Positions 8,098 through 16,461 are shown, counted from the first letter of the stretch. The stretch is DNA of 64,000 nucleotides from Paenibacillus melissococcoides (GCA_944800085.1 CALYLO010000001.1:1451001-1515000), one strand, 5' to 3'. Numbers and translations: made by a program. Notes: generated from the sequence alone by a model not told the origin.

Positions 8098-9258
8098 TTA
8101 GTTGATCTGCATGAGTGGTGCTTGTGGTCCACCTTCGATGTAAATTTGTTTGTTCTTCAGCATGTGGTAAGCAATGATAAGTATCTTACGTGAAATGGCA
8201 ATGCAAGCTTTTTTCTTTCCTCGTCGTGAAGCAATCTTCCAGAACTTTGTTGCCAAGACCGTGTTTCGTGAGCGAGCGATTGCCCAAGACGCTTCGCATA
8301 GTGTCACTTTTGCATGAGGATTGCCTTTTACGCTTTTTGTACTTTTTTTTTGCCTGCACTCTCGTGGTTGCCGGGTGCTACGCCAGCCCAAGAGGCAAGG
8401 TGATCTGCGGATGGAAATTGCTCCATATCGGCCCCGATTTCTGCAAGGAGTGCTGCAGCTGTTCGTTCGCTAACACCTGGAATGGTCTGAAGCAGTTCGT
8501 ACTCCGTCCGATAGGGCTCCAAGTGATCGTTAATTTCGGCTTCCAACCGAGCAATGGACTTCTCTAAGTATTCGATATGCTCCCAACAATCTTTAATCAA
8601 TCGAATTTGATGCGGGGTCATCGTGCCAAAAAGAGAGTCAGTAACTTCACTTTTTTTGTTCTTGATCGAACCCTTGACGCTCGCTTCAACATCTTCCGCG
8701 TCAACGTAACCTTTTTCGATTAAGCGTTGCAACAAACTGCGCCCGGATACACCGAATACGTCTGAGATGACACTGCCTAGCTTGACGTTACCTGCTTCAA
8801 GATACTTCTGGATTCGGTTTTTCTCCGCTGTTAGGGAGCCGATTCGTTTTTTTCGAAGTCGGCAGAGGTCCCGTAGCTCCCTTAAGTCCTCGGATGGCAC
8901 AAAGCTGGGCTCAATTAGACCGACTCGAAGCAGCTTCGCGATCCATTCGGCATCACAAACATCCGTCTTGCGGCCAGGAACATTCTTAATGCGCTGCGCA
9001 TTCGCCAGTACGACGGTGAAGTAGCCTTCAAGGATGTTGTAGACAGGTTTCCAATAGATTCCCGTGCTCTCCATTGCGATGTGTGTAACGCCTTGGGACT
9101 CCAGGTACTTAAGCAGTTCGAAAAGATGTTTGGTCATCGTTCCAAAGGTTCGGATCTCGCTGTGGGCCTCCCCCGCAGCATCTGTGGTCATCACACAAAC
9201 GACGATTGTCTCTTGGTGAACGTCCATTCCAGCACAGCGTTCAAGCAATACTTCCATC
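8098..9258 (-). CDS. IS110-family transposase with A9 frameshift
   Basis: ATG 9258 follows GGAGGGAAG. The N-terminal DEDD RuvC-like domain is clear: GMDVHQETIVV (D), HIAMESTGIYWKP (E), GRKTDVCDAEWIAKLLR (D..D). A coiled middle is followed by the Transposase_20 domain (LLQTIPGVSERTAAALLAEI, LASWAGVAPGNHESAGKKK). At a run of nine A (8343-8351 on the reverse strand) the frame must shift by -1 to continue as KSTKSVKGNPHAKVTL to the stop at 8098. Together the frames give a normal family length of about 386 residues. The A9 tract suits ribosomal or transcriptional slippage, and an indel error is the alternative. Confidence 0.8.
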
Positions 9259-9540
9259 TTGGCTTCCCTCCATAACTGAAATGCATGACGGCGGATGAAT
9301 TCGAGCTTGAGCATTTTTCTGTTCGCGGTTCTCTGATTGGGCATACAGAGCCAGCACAGGTTTGTACACAGAACTCATCCTCAACAGTTTATTTGTCGGG
9401 GTTACACCACCATTAAAAAGAACGTGTTTCGCGTCATGTAGTAGCAGTATGGGAAATAGGTCCGACCACTAAACCCTCGCTATTTTCATGCTAGGTTTGC
9501 GAACGAGAGTTCATGAATGTTTATTTAATACCCTTATAAT
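9259..9540 (-). ncRNA. Candidate IS110 non-coding leader (bridge-RNA region)
   Basis: IS110-family recombinases such as IS621 are guided by a structured bridge RNA transcribed from the non-coding end next to the transposase gene. This 280-base untranslated stretch upstream of the transposase is the place to look here. I did not resolve the target- and donor-binding loops or the element end, so this is a position-based proposal only. Confidence 0.25.
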
Positions 9541-9751
9541 TACATTATACCAATATATTACTATATAGCAACTTGTCCTTCTATCAACTGTAGAAAAAAC
9601 ACTCTTGCATAAAGAAAAAGCATTAAAAAAGGAATAAAACCTTACACGAACGTGCAGTAGATACCCTGAAATATGCAATATATCCAGAATTATTTATTAA
9701 TGGATCTACATGTGTTATATTGGGTCTAGCAATAAGAAAGGAGGTGAAAAA
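9541..9751 (+). promoter_or_regulatory. Upstream region of the bacteriocin gene
   Basis: This AT-rich leader ends in the near-perfect Shine-Dalgarno AAAGGAGGTG (9737-9746), five bases before the ATG. CAACTTGT (about 9569) and CAACTGTA (about 9585) resemble half-sites of LytTR-family regulators (reverse complement of ACAGTT-like boxes). The spacing is not the canonical one. Regulation by the divergent LytTR regulator is inferred from position. Confidence 0.35.
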
Positions 9752-9940
9752 ATGGCTCAATGTCCTTCAGGTTACTGGGGTACTGGGAATTCCTATGGTG
9801 CAGAATACTGTGACGGTAAAAAGTGTTCGCTTTTCAGTAGTCAGCGTACTTATCAGCGTCATGTGTACCTTCGTTGTCAAAACAGCTCAGGAAAGATTCA
9901 AGATGTTTATTCCCACACGGAAAAGATCAGATGTTGTTAA
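9752..9940 (+). CDS. Laterosporulin-like defensin-fold bacteriocin peptide
   Basis: This is a 62-residue, leaderless, Cys-rich peptide starting MAQCPSGYWGTGNSYG. Its six Cys (4, 20, 25, 42, 61, 62) fit three disulfides. The C-terminal half carries the pattern QRHVYLRC, N, then Q-x-VY, TE and terminal Cys. It aligns with laterosporulin, the defensin-like class IId bacteriocin of Brevibacillus, which has RHVYAIC, NGT, QVY, TE and a final Cys. Like laterosporulin it has no double-glycine or Sec leader. The gene has the strongest ribosome-binding site of the locus and is followed by a 12-bp hairpin, as expected for a highly expressed structural gene. Antimicrobial function is inferred from this similarity and the neighbours. 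Confidence 0.75.
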   Translation: MAQCPSGYWGTGNSYGAEYCDGKKCSLFSSQRTYQRHVYLRCQNSSGKIQDVYSHTEKIRCC

Positions 9941-9971
9941 CTGAAAGCAGAATTAATAAGTAACAAAAATG

Positions 9972-10013
9972 GGGTATAATAGCTTAGGTTGTTGCGGCCT
10001 GGCTATTATACCC
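9972..10013 (+). terminator. Hairpin after the bacteriocin gene
   Basis: GGGTATAATAGC (9972-9983) pairs perfectly with GCTATTATACCC (10002-10013) around an 18-base loop. No T-run follows, so it may act as a partial terminator or mRNA-stabilising stem. That would keep the structural gene more abundant than the downstream genes. Confidence 0.55.
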
Positions 10014-10034
10014 GTCTAATTAATGGGGGATAAA

Positions 10035-10499
10035 ATGAGGGAGATCATAAAAACGCAAACTCATCATAAATTCCTGAAAAGCGAGCATCGCAATATTCCG
10101 GGTCTTGGTGATTATCTGCCTTCGTTTTGCGTGGACGACAAGATGAATGTCTACGAATATATTACGGACTATCTTATTGTTGTCGTCCTCTCCACAACTT
10201 GTTCTCCTTGCCGGGAAGCTTTGGAGGTAGTATATGAGTTCGTGAATAAGACGCCGAATGTAAATATGATTATGTTGATAGATACGGATAATGAAAGTTT
10301 CCTACAAGTAAAAGAGCTTTTCGAAGACAAAATGAATGTCTTTATTGCTTCAGAAGAAAAAATAAGAACTTATTTCCAGGGCGTGCCTTGGGGATTGAGT
10401 TTGAATGCTCACGGTCAAATTGTGGGGTCTTATCCATTTGACAATCTGGAATGGTTTGAGAAAATTATTTATCCTGTAAAAAATTTAATTTTGAAATAA
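10035..10499 (+). CDS. TlpA-like thioredoxin-fold protein 1 of bacteriocin locus
   Basis: This 154-residue protein has a thioredoxin-like CxxC at C56-C59 (VVVLSTTCSPCREALEVV), followed by MIMLIDTDNESF and a GVPWGLSLNAHGQIVGSYPF strand-turn that matches the cis-Pro and hairpin region of TlpA/ResA-type folds. No signal peptide or membrane anchor is visible, so it may act inside the cell or at the exporter. The second ATG (10035) is chosen over 10023 because GGGGGAT gives it proper spacing. Directly downstream of a six-Cys peptide, a role in forming or proofreading its disulfides is the natural inference. Confidence 0.7.
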   Translation: MREIIKTQTHHKFLKSEHRNIPGLGDYLPSFCVDDKMNVYEYITDYLIVVVLSTTCSPCREALEVVYEFVNKTPNVNMIMLIDTDNESFLQVKELFEDKMNVFIASEEKIRTYFQGVPWGLSLNAHGQIVGSYPFDNLEWFEKIIYPVKNLILK

Positions 10500-10533
10500 A
10501 AATAAATCTTATCATTTGGAAGGAGGAGATAGC

Positions 10534-10869
10534 ATGCAAAGCAAACTGGATAGAATTTTCAGAGCAAAAGCGGGAGATAGTGATGAATTCATGAAGAACT
10601 ATTCCGTTGGCGATCTTTTTCCGTCTGAACCTATTGTTCTGGGTGGTGAGGAGCGCTCTTTGTTTTGTTTTATCTCTCTGCATTGTTTAGATTGCGTCGA
10701 TTTATTGCCGCACTTGAAAAAACTGAGTGAAGTTTTTTCAGGAGAATTTATTCTATTTACAGACGCTAGTCATGAAGAAAATCTGGAAATAGCAGCGCAC
10801 TTCGGTTATAAGTTTAAGCTTATTTCCTGTACAAAAGAAGATTTTACGATGAAATACCGCATCTATTTA
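10534..10869 (+). pseudogene. Thioredoxin-fold protein 2, N-terminal part
   Basis: The true start is ATG 10534 after AAGGAGGAG. Its CxxC is C51-C54 in FCFISLHCLDCVDLLPHLKK, followed by FILFTDASHEEN and KLISCTKEDF. At residue 112 the gene is interrupted by the second 1624-bp insertion sequence. Deleting it with one TATTTA copy continues in frame at 12500 (TPYIYLLDSNSVVIGAHNVQ, to a stop at 12643). That restores a 159-residue protein. Its 5' position next to the first thioredoxin-like gene suggests the two worked as a pair. Confidence 0.8.
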
Positions 10870-12493
10870 GGGCTTGCTGAACAATCATTTTTCAAAGGTT
10901 TTACAAGGATTTCTGGACTCTAACTCGAAATAAAATGCAAGGAAAATGCGAATTTCTTGCAAAAAATCGTGCACGTGGAGTGAACCAACATGTATCGTAG
11001 AACCGAAAGCCAGCTTCAGTTGTTCGAAGATTTCTACTTGCCGTTTGGCGGTAAATTAAATAAGGAGAACCGTTGGGTTCAACTGGCCGCTATCATCCCG
11101 TGGTGGCGGGCAGAAGAATTCTACGCGAAGTCGTTCAAGAAATCAATGCGCGGCCAGATCCCCTTGTCTGTTCGTATGGCTTTGGGAGCGCTGTACATTC
11201 AGGAACGTATGCAGCTCGATGATCGAGAGACGGTCCAGCAGATCACCGAAAATCCGTACTACCAGTACTTCCTTGGGCTGCCGGCGTTCCAAGATAAGCC
11301 TCCGTTCCATCACTCGCTGTTGACCCATTTCCGCAAGCGATTGGGTGCGGATGTCATTGAACGAATCAACGATTGGATTTTGGAAGAGGACGCAGAGCGA
11401 AAGAAGCAGGAACAAAACAAGAGCGATCCTCAAGATCCTCCAGGCAGCGGCCATGGCTCTGATGGAACATCCGTTAATGAAGACGGCAAAAGCAAAGAGA
11501 AACCATGCAACAAAGGCACCTTGATGCTCGACGCGACCTGCGCACCGGCCGACATCTCGTATCCGACCGATTTGAAATTATTGAACGAGGCGCGGGAAAA
11601 ACTCGAAGCGATCATCGATGTTCTGCACGAGCCTTTCGTCGGGAAGGCCAAGAAACCGAGAACGTATCGTCAAACCGCCCGCAAATGCTACCTCGAGATC
11701 GCCAAGAAACGGCGAACGGGTGCCAAATCCATCCGGAAAGCGGTTGGCAAACAGCTTCGTTATGTTTCGCGTAATCTTGGCATCATCGAAATGCTGGCAG
11801 CGAAAAGCAGCTTGAATCAACTGGGTTCGCAGCAGTATCGGCAATTGCTCGTCATTTCCGAGCTGTATCGTCAACAGCAAGAGATGTACGACAAACGGAC
11901 ACACTCGGTGGAAGATCGAATCGTCAGTCTTTCCCAACCGCATGTACGGCCGATTGTCCGCGGGAAAGTGAATGCTCCCGTCGAGTTTGGGGCAAAGCTG
12001 GCGATCAGTCTGGTGGACGGTTACGCTCGAATGGAGAAGCTGTCCTGGGATAACTTCAACGAAAGCATGACACTGAAAGCTTCCGTGGAGTCGTTCGTCC
12101 AGCGATATGGATGTTATCCGGAAGCCATTCTAGCCGACCAAATCTACCGAAACCGGGAGAACCTTCGCTATTGTAAGGAGCACGGCATCCGTCTGAGTGG
12201 TCCAAACTTAGGACGTCCGAAGAAAGAAGCGGAACCCGATCGGAACCAGGCCAGACAGGATGCTTCAACGCGTAACGCGATCGAAGGAAAATTCGGAGAA
12301 GGCAAACGCTCCTACGGACTGGGGCGTATTCGAGCACGCCTTCGAGAGACAAGCGAAACGGTCATTGCTCTGCAACTGCTTGTTATGAATCTCGAACGCA
12401 AGCTGCGCGTTCTCTTTTTGCCGATTTTCAGACTGCTGCTGAATCTGTGCCGTCAGCCTCTGTGGCCTAAAAGGCAATATGTTCAGCAAGCCC
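10870..12493 (+). mobile_element. 1624-bp insertion sequence, copy 2 (IS1182-like)
   Basis: It has the same length and terminal repeats as copy 1, flanked by TATTTA at 10864-10869 and 12494-12499. TATTTA is the reverse complement of the TAAATA duplicated by copy 1. The element therefore recognises one specific hexamer and has used it in both orientations. It interrupts the second thioredoxin-like gene. Confidence 0.93.
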
Positions 12494-12552
12494 TATTTAA
12501 CACCTTATATTTATTTATTGGATTCGAATTCAGTCGTTATTGGAGCTCATAA
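10990..12552 (+). CDS. DDE transposase of IS copy 2
   Basis: This 520-codon frame differs from the copy-1 transposase at a handful of residues inside the element (for example KNDP/KSDP, RKRY/RKCY, KAIR/KSIR, NLRI/NLGI, PERN/PDRN). It again lacks an internal stop, leaving the element at 12493 and ending in host sequence after FNTLYLFIGFEFSRYWSS. Confidence 0.85.
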   Translation: MYRRTESQLQLFEDFYLPFGGKLNKENRWVQLAAIIPWWRAEEFYAKSFKKSMRGQIPLSVRMALGALYIQERMQLDDRETVQQITENPYYQYFLGLPAFQDKPPFHHSLLTHFRKRLGADVIERINDWILEEDAERKKQEQNKSDPQDPPGSGHGSDGTSVNEDGKSKEKPCNKGTLMLDATCAPADISYPTDLKLLNEAREKLEAIIDVLHEPFVGKAKKPRTYRQTARKCYLEIAKKRRTGAKSIRKAVGKQLRYVSRNLGIIEMLAAKSSLNQLGSQQYRQLLVISELYRQQQEMYDKRTHSVEDRIVSLSQPHVRPIVRGKVNAPVEFGAKLAISLVDGYARMEKLSWDNFNESMTLKASVESFVQRYGCYPEAILADQIYRNRENLRYCKEHGIRLSGPNLGRPKKEAEPDRNQARQDASTRNAIEGKFGEGKRSYGLGRIRARLRETSETVIALQLLVMNLERKLRVLFLPIFRLLLNLCRQPLWPKRQYVQQALFNTLYLFIGFEFSRYWSS

Positions 12553-12643
12553 TGTTCAAAATGAAGCCGAACTTATGCGATTGCTCCAAAGCTGGAGTCT
12601 ATTGAAGCCGCTAGCATCAACTGAAGCTGGTGATCCGGAATGA
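12500..12643 (+). pseudogene. Thioredoxin-fold protein 2, C-terminal part
   Basis: These are the last 47 codons of the gene split by IS copy 2 (YIYLLDSNSVVIGAHNVQ, then LMRLLQSWSLLKPLASTE). The stop overlaps the ATG of the next gene (ATGA at 12640-12643), so the operon was translationally coupled before the insertion. Confidence 0.75.
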
Positions 12644-13053
12644 GACAGCCTGCTGTAGAGGGAGTCATTTTGGCAGCTCAAAAGGTTCATTTTGATTACG
12701 AGCGTAAGTCTCATAGCATTGATAATGTCCTGAATTCATTAGAAGTAGATGTTTTGCCGTCTATTGCGCTTGTTGATGTATGGGGGAAGTTATTGTTCTC
12801 CGGTGTGAGTGAGATTGGCATTTGGATTACGGTGATGAATCCAGAAGATGAAGTGATGCTGATCACAGAAAAAAGCCTCATGTCAAATATACGGGATTCC
12901 CTTATGACGCCTGGAATTGATTTCTCGATGAGTATTCGGTTTTTGGCGAATATGGAGGGGAACTACAAGATACAGTTATGCTCGGAAAACAAAGAGATTT
13001 TCATATATCCTTTATATATAAGCTGTCAGAAACAATTTGGAGCAAATTTTTAA
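12640..13053 (+). CDS. Small unknown protein of the bacteriocin operon
   Basis: This 137-residue protein overlaps the preceding stop by four bases. It contains HFDYERKSHSIDNVLNSLEV, SGVSEIGIWITVMNPEDEV and MEGNYKIQLCSEN. Alternating strand-like segments suggest a small beta-sandwich. It faintly recalls the DUF6941-type pattern (FGxW..NP...EGxYxI), but I cannot assign it. There is no signal peptide, CxxC or membrane segment. Position between the thioredoxin-like gene and the exporter suggests a role in maturation, immunity or escorting the peptide. Confidence 0.6.
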   Translation: MRQPAVEGVILAAQKVHFDYERKSHSIDNVLNSLEVDVLPSIALVDVWGKLLFSGVSEIGIWITVMNPEDEVMLITEKSLMSNIRDSLMTPGIDFSMSIRFLANMEGNYKIQLCSENKEIFIYPLYISCQKQFGANF

Positions 13054-13083
13054 AAAAACTGTTGCAGAGGATTAAATGTCCCA

Positions 13084-14901
13084 ATGACTATAATAAAAGA
13101 AAAAAAAGCAGATACTGTTCTTTTTATGCTTCGTCGAATCATACCTGTCACGATAAAGGTATTTCCGGGTCTAATGGCAATGCTCATCTTTATAGTGCTT
13201 ATTCAGTCCGCTATTCCTCTTTTGCAAGTTTTTGTAACCACGAAATTAATCAATACGATTCAGCAGTTAATTGAAGGGAATACGCCGTTATTGATAGTGA
13301 TTGCATGGCTAGCCATCGAGGGGGGCATTAGTATTGTGGCAGCTACCATGTTATTGTTTGAACAGTTGCTGCAAAAAAAAATGAATTTTAAAATTAGTTT
13401 CTTTTTCGAAAAATTAGTGCTGGAGAAGACGGAGAAGTTGTCTCTGATTCATTACGAGCTTCCTCATTCCTATGATCTTTTGGCCCAAACGAATGGCGCG
13501 GGAGATAGGGGGCTCCAGATAATTATGTCATTCAGTACGATCTGTATGTATTCGATTACAATTATAGGCTACATGATAACTTTGTTTCAGTATAGCTGGA
13601 TTTTGCCTCTATCCGTCATTGTCCTTGCTGTTCCCAATATTATTTTAAATATTAGAGTCAGCGAACAAAGGTATGGGCAAATGCTGTTACAATCTCCAAA
13701 CTCCCGAAAAGCATCTTATATCACACAGCTATTCAAAGGAAGAGATTCGATAAAAGAAATTAAACTGTATCAAACAAACAAATACCTTTTAGAGAAGTGG
13801 GTATCCATCTATTGGAAGCAAGCGAATGAAAAGTACAATTTAGAGAAAAAGGCCGGGATAATGGGTTTCAGCTTTGATAGCATAGGAGTGCTATCCATAT
13901 TAGTCGCATCTGCCATACTGATTCATATCTCTTCCACAGGAAAATTGAGTCTAGGGGAGTATGTTGCCTTAACAATAGCGATCTCAACATCATATGGAAT
14001 GATCAAAACGATAGCAAATAATTTTTCTAAAATGTATGAGGATTCTCTCTTTGCAAAAAAACTGTACTCATTTCTTGATCTGCCTGAAGAAGAAGGAATC
14101 AATAGCGGACAAAAATTCCCGGAAAAACTGTCGATTGGAATTGAGATTAGAAATTTGTCGTTCTATTATCCGGGGCATGATCATCCGACATTGAACAATA
14201 TTAGTTGTAAAATACGGCCCAATGAGAAGGTTGCCATCGTTGGATACAATGGGGCTGGAAAAAGCACCTTGATAAAGTGTTTACTCGGTCTATACCCCGT
14301 CCCCGACGGTACTATTTTTTTTGATGGCATTGATATTAACGACTTGGATAGAACCTCATTATACGAAAATATGACGGCCATTTTCCAAGATTTTGTCCGC
14401 TACAACTTAACAGTAAGAGAAAATGTAGGTTTCGGCAACCTGAATAAAATGAATGATGACGCCATGCTGAATGAAGCAACTTCCAAAGCGGATATTGAGT
14501 CCGTAATTGATCAACTCCCTAATAAGTATGACACAGAATTAGGGCCCGTATTTATAGGAGGACAAGATATATCTGGCGGACAATGGCAAAGAATCGCGAT
14601 TAGCCGCGCATTTTTGAGAGAGTCGCAGATCGTCATCTTGGATGAACCGACTTCTGCGTTAGACCCTATAGCCGAAGCGCATATCTTTGAGAAAATGATG
14701 ACCATTACAGAAGATAAAATCGCCATTTTTATTTCTCACCGGCTTAGCGGTTGCCGCTTGGCAGATCGTATCTTTGTGCTGGAAAACGGTATGATCGCAG
14801 AGTCCGGGACTCATCAGGAATTAATGATCGAGGGAGGATGTTACGCGGAGATGTTCGAAAAACAATCCTCCGGTTATCATACCGCGGCAACAGCAATTTG
14901 A
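13084..14901 (+). CDS. ABC exporter (fused membrane and ATPase domains)
   Basis: This 605-residue half-transporter has a six-helix membrane domain in residues 1-330 (GLMAMLIFIVLIQSAIPLLQ, TICMYSITIIGYMITLF, ILPLSVIVLAVPNIIL). An ATPase follows, with Walker A GYNGAGKST (about 386), signature SGGQWQRIA (about 496) and Walker B IVILDEPTSA (about 518). It lacks the N-terminal C39 peptidase domain found in exporters of double-glycine peptides. That agrees with the leaderless precursor. Probable role: export of the Cys-rich peptide, or self-protection by pumping it out. Confidence 0.88.
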   Translation: MTIIKEKKADTVLFMLRRIIPVTIKVFPGLMAMLIFIVLIQSAIPLLQVFVTTKLINTIQQLIEGNTPLLIVIAWLAIEGGISIVAATMLLFEQLLQKKMNFKISFFFEKLVLEKTEKLSLIHYELPHSYDLLAQTNGAGDRGLQIIMSFSTICMYSITIIGYMITLFQYSWILPLSVIVLAVPNIILNIRVSEQRYGQMLLQSPNSRKASYITQLFKGRDSIKEIKLYQTNKYLLEKWVSIYWKQANEKYNLEKKAGIMGFSFDSIGVLSILVASAILIHISSTGKLSLGEYVALTIAISTSYGMIKTIANNFSKMYEDSLFAKKLYSFLDLPEEEGINSGQKFPEKLSIGIEIRNLSFYYPGHDHPTLNNISCKIRPNEKVAIVGYNGAGKSTLIKCLLGLYPVPDGTIFFDGIDINDLDRTSLYENMTAIFQDFVRYNLTVRENVGFGNLNKMNDDAMLNEATSKADIESVIDQLPNKYDTELGPVFIGGQDISGGQWQRIAISRAFLRESQIVILDEPTSALDPIAEAHIFEKMMTITEDKIAIFISHRLSGCRLADRIFVLENGMIAESGTHQELMIEGGCYAEMFEKQSSGYHTAATAI

Positions 14902-14954
14902 CTGTGCGCGTGCTTCCGTTACGCGATGATGACTACGAAGATGGAGGTAGAAGT

Positions 14955-16127
14955 ATGGAAAAAATATATTTTGATTATTGCGCGTCTGCTCCGCTCCATC
15001 CCAGAGTGAGTCAAGTGCTATTTGAGACTTCCAGGAATGTATTTGCTAATCCATCCTCCGTTCATGAGACGGGACTGAAAGCAAGTCAACTTGTCGAAGA
15101 TTGCAGGCAAAAAATAGCGGATTTATTAAACGTGAATATGGAGGAGGTTATTTTTACATCAGGAGCTACAGAAAGCAACAATCTGGCGCTATTTGGAGTT
15201 TGCCGGGCCATGCAACAAAAGACATCGAAGCCTGTACACGTCATTACATCTCACATCGAACACCCGTCCGTTTACAACTGCTGCCAACAGTTAGAACAAG
15301 AAGGCATCGAGGTCACCTATATTCCGGTTGACTCCAATGGGATCGTCGATGTGTCGGATATCGAGAGAGCAATCAAAGATCATACTGTACTCATTAGCAT
15401 TATGCATGTTAATAATGAAACCGGAGCAATACAACCCGTTCATGAAATCGGAACGGTGTTAAAAAATAAGCGTGAAGATATTTATTTTCATGTTGATGGT
15501 GTCCAAGGGTTGGGAAAGGCAGACTTACATGTAGACGATATAGACTTATATACATTATCAGGCCATAAAATCGGAGGTCCAAAGGGAATCGGCGCTTTAA
15601 TCATCAAGAAAAATGTAGATATAGTGCCTCTATTTTATGGGGGAAATCAAGAGTTTGGATTGCGGTCAGGCACGCTTAATGTACCCAGCATTGCCGCTTT
15701 GGCAGAAGCAATTAAAATCGCGGTTTTGAAGATGGAAGAGAGAAAAAGACAGTTGGCCAGTCTTCATTTATTATTGCGATCAAAGCTTTCAACGATTCGT
15801 AATATCGTTATTAATAGTCCTCAAGCTTCTAAGTGCGCACCGCATATTTTGAACTTCTCATTTCCTGGAATACCATCGGCTGTAACCATTAGTATTCTCG
15901 CGAAGCAAGGTATTATTGCATCTTCACAATCCGCTTGTGCGTCTAAGGGCGACAAGATAAGCCGTATATTAATGGCTGCAACTCATGATTCTGACATTGC
16001 ATCTAGTAGCATAAGGATTAGTATCCATGAAGAGGTTACACGTCCCGAGATGGAATATCTAATAAGTTCAATTGTAAAAATGAGCGATTTTACAGCGTCA
16101 AAGGGAAAAATGCTCACATTGCTATAG
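14955..16127 (+). CDS. Cysteine desulfurase-like PLP enzyme
   Basis: This 390-residue class-V aminotransferase of the NifS/IscS/SufS group begins IYFDYCASAPLHPRV. It has IFTSGATESNNLALFG, ITSHIEHPSV, the PLP-binding Lys in LSGHKIGGPKGIGAL (about 202), FGLRSGTLNVPSIAALA, and a probable active Cys in SQSACASKGDKIS (about 327). The start follows GGAGG at 14943. It is the last gene of the bacteriocin operon, with no IscU, Fe-S or thiolation partner nearby. A housekeeping role is unlikely to be encoded here. Sulfur supply for modifying or redox-balancing the peptide is possible but speculative. Confidence 0.8.
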   Translation: MEKIYFDYCASAPLHPRVSQVLFETSRNVFANPSSVHETGLKASQLVEDCRQKIADLLNVNMEEVIFTSGATESNNLALFGVCRAMQQKTSKPVHVITSHIEHPSVYNCCQQLEQEGIEVTYIPVDSNGIVDVSDIERAIKDHTVLISIMHVNNETGAIQPVHEIGTVLKNKREDIYFHVDGVQGLGKADLHVDDIDLYTLSGHKIGGPKGIGALIIKKNVDIVPLFYGGNQEFGLRSGTLNVPSIAALAEAIKIAVLKMEERKRQLASLHLLLRSKLSTIRNIVINSPQASKCAPHILNFSFPGIPSAVTISILAKQGIIASSQSACASKGDKISRILMAATHDSDIASSSIRISIHEEVTRPEMEYLISSIVKMSDFTASKGKMLTLL

Positions 16128-16191
16128 GGGCGAAGGGTGGTTCGAACTCGGTATAAGGATATCCACCAGAGGATCCTCTTTCATCTGGTTA

Positions 16192-16461
16192 ATGGCTGTT
16201 CTCTGCTGGGGAATGGTCCGCCGCGACCTTCACCGCTGCGGGTTCGGCCGAAAGCTTCTGGCCGAGCGATTGCGGAGAATCGCGGCGGAGCCGCAATATT
16301 CTATGGTGACGATCGAGACGTCGCAATACAGCCGCCCTTTTTTCGAACGATTCAGGTTCACGGCGGAACGGGTTGTCCCGGACGGCTTTGCTCCGGGCTT
16401 GGATCTTGTGGAGATGGAGCTGGATCTCTCCAATCGAGACGTATTCGCGCATATGGCATGA
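16192..16461 (+). pseudogene. GNAT acetyltransferase, C-terminal fragment
   Basis: The frame reads LCWGMVRRDLHRCGFGRKLL (acetyl-CoA loop of the R/Q-x-x-G-x-G/A type), then MVTIETSQYSRPFFERFRF and VEMELDL. This is the C-terminal two-thirds of a GNAT fold. The N-terminal strands are missing, because 16128-16191 contains nothing matching. It is a 5'-truncated remnant. Bases 16462-16720 carry no convincing gene beyond the promoter region of the next one. Confidence 0.55.

Noticed and set aside
4280..9751. AgrB/AgrD autoinducing-peptide genes expected beside the AgrC-type kinase
   Set aside because: No AgrB-like membrane protease or AgrD-like short peptide was found in any frame between the kinase and the bacteriocin gene. 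The inducing signal remains unknown and may be the bacteriocin itself.
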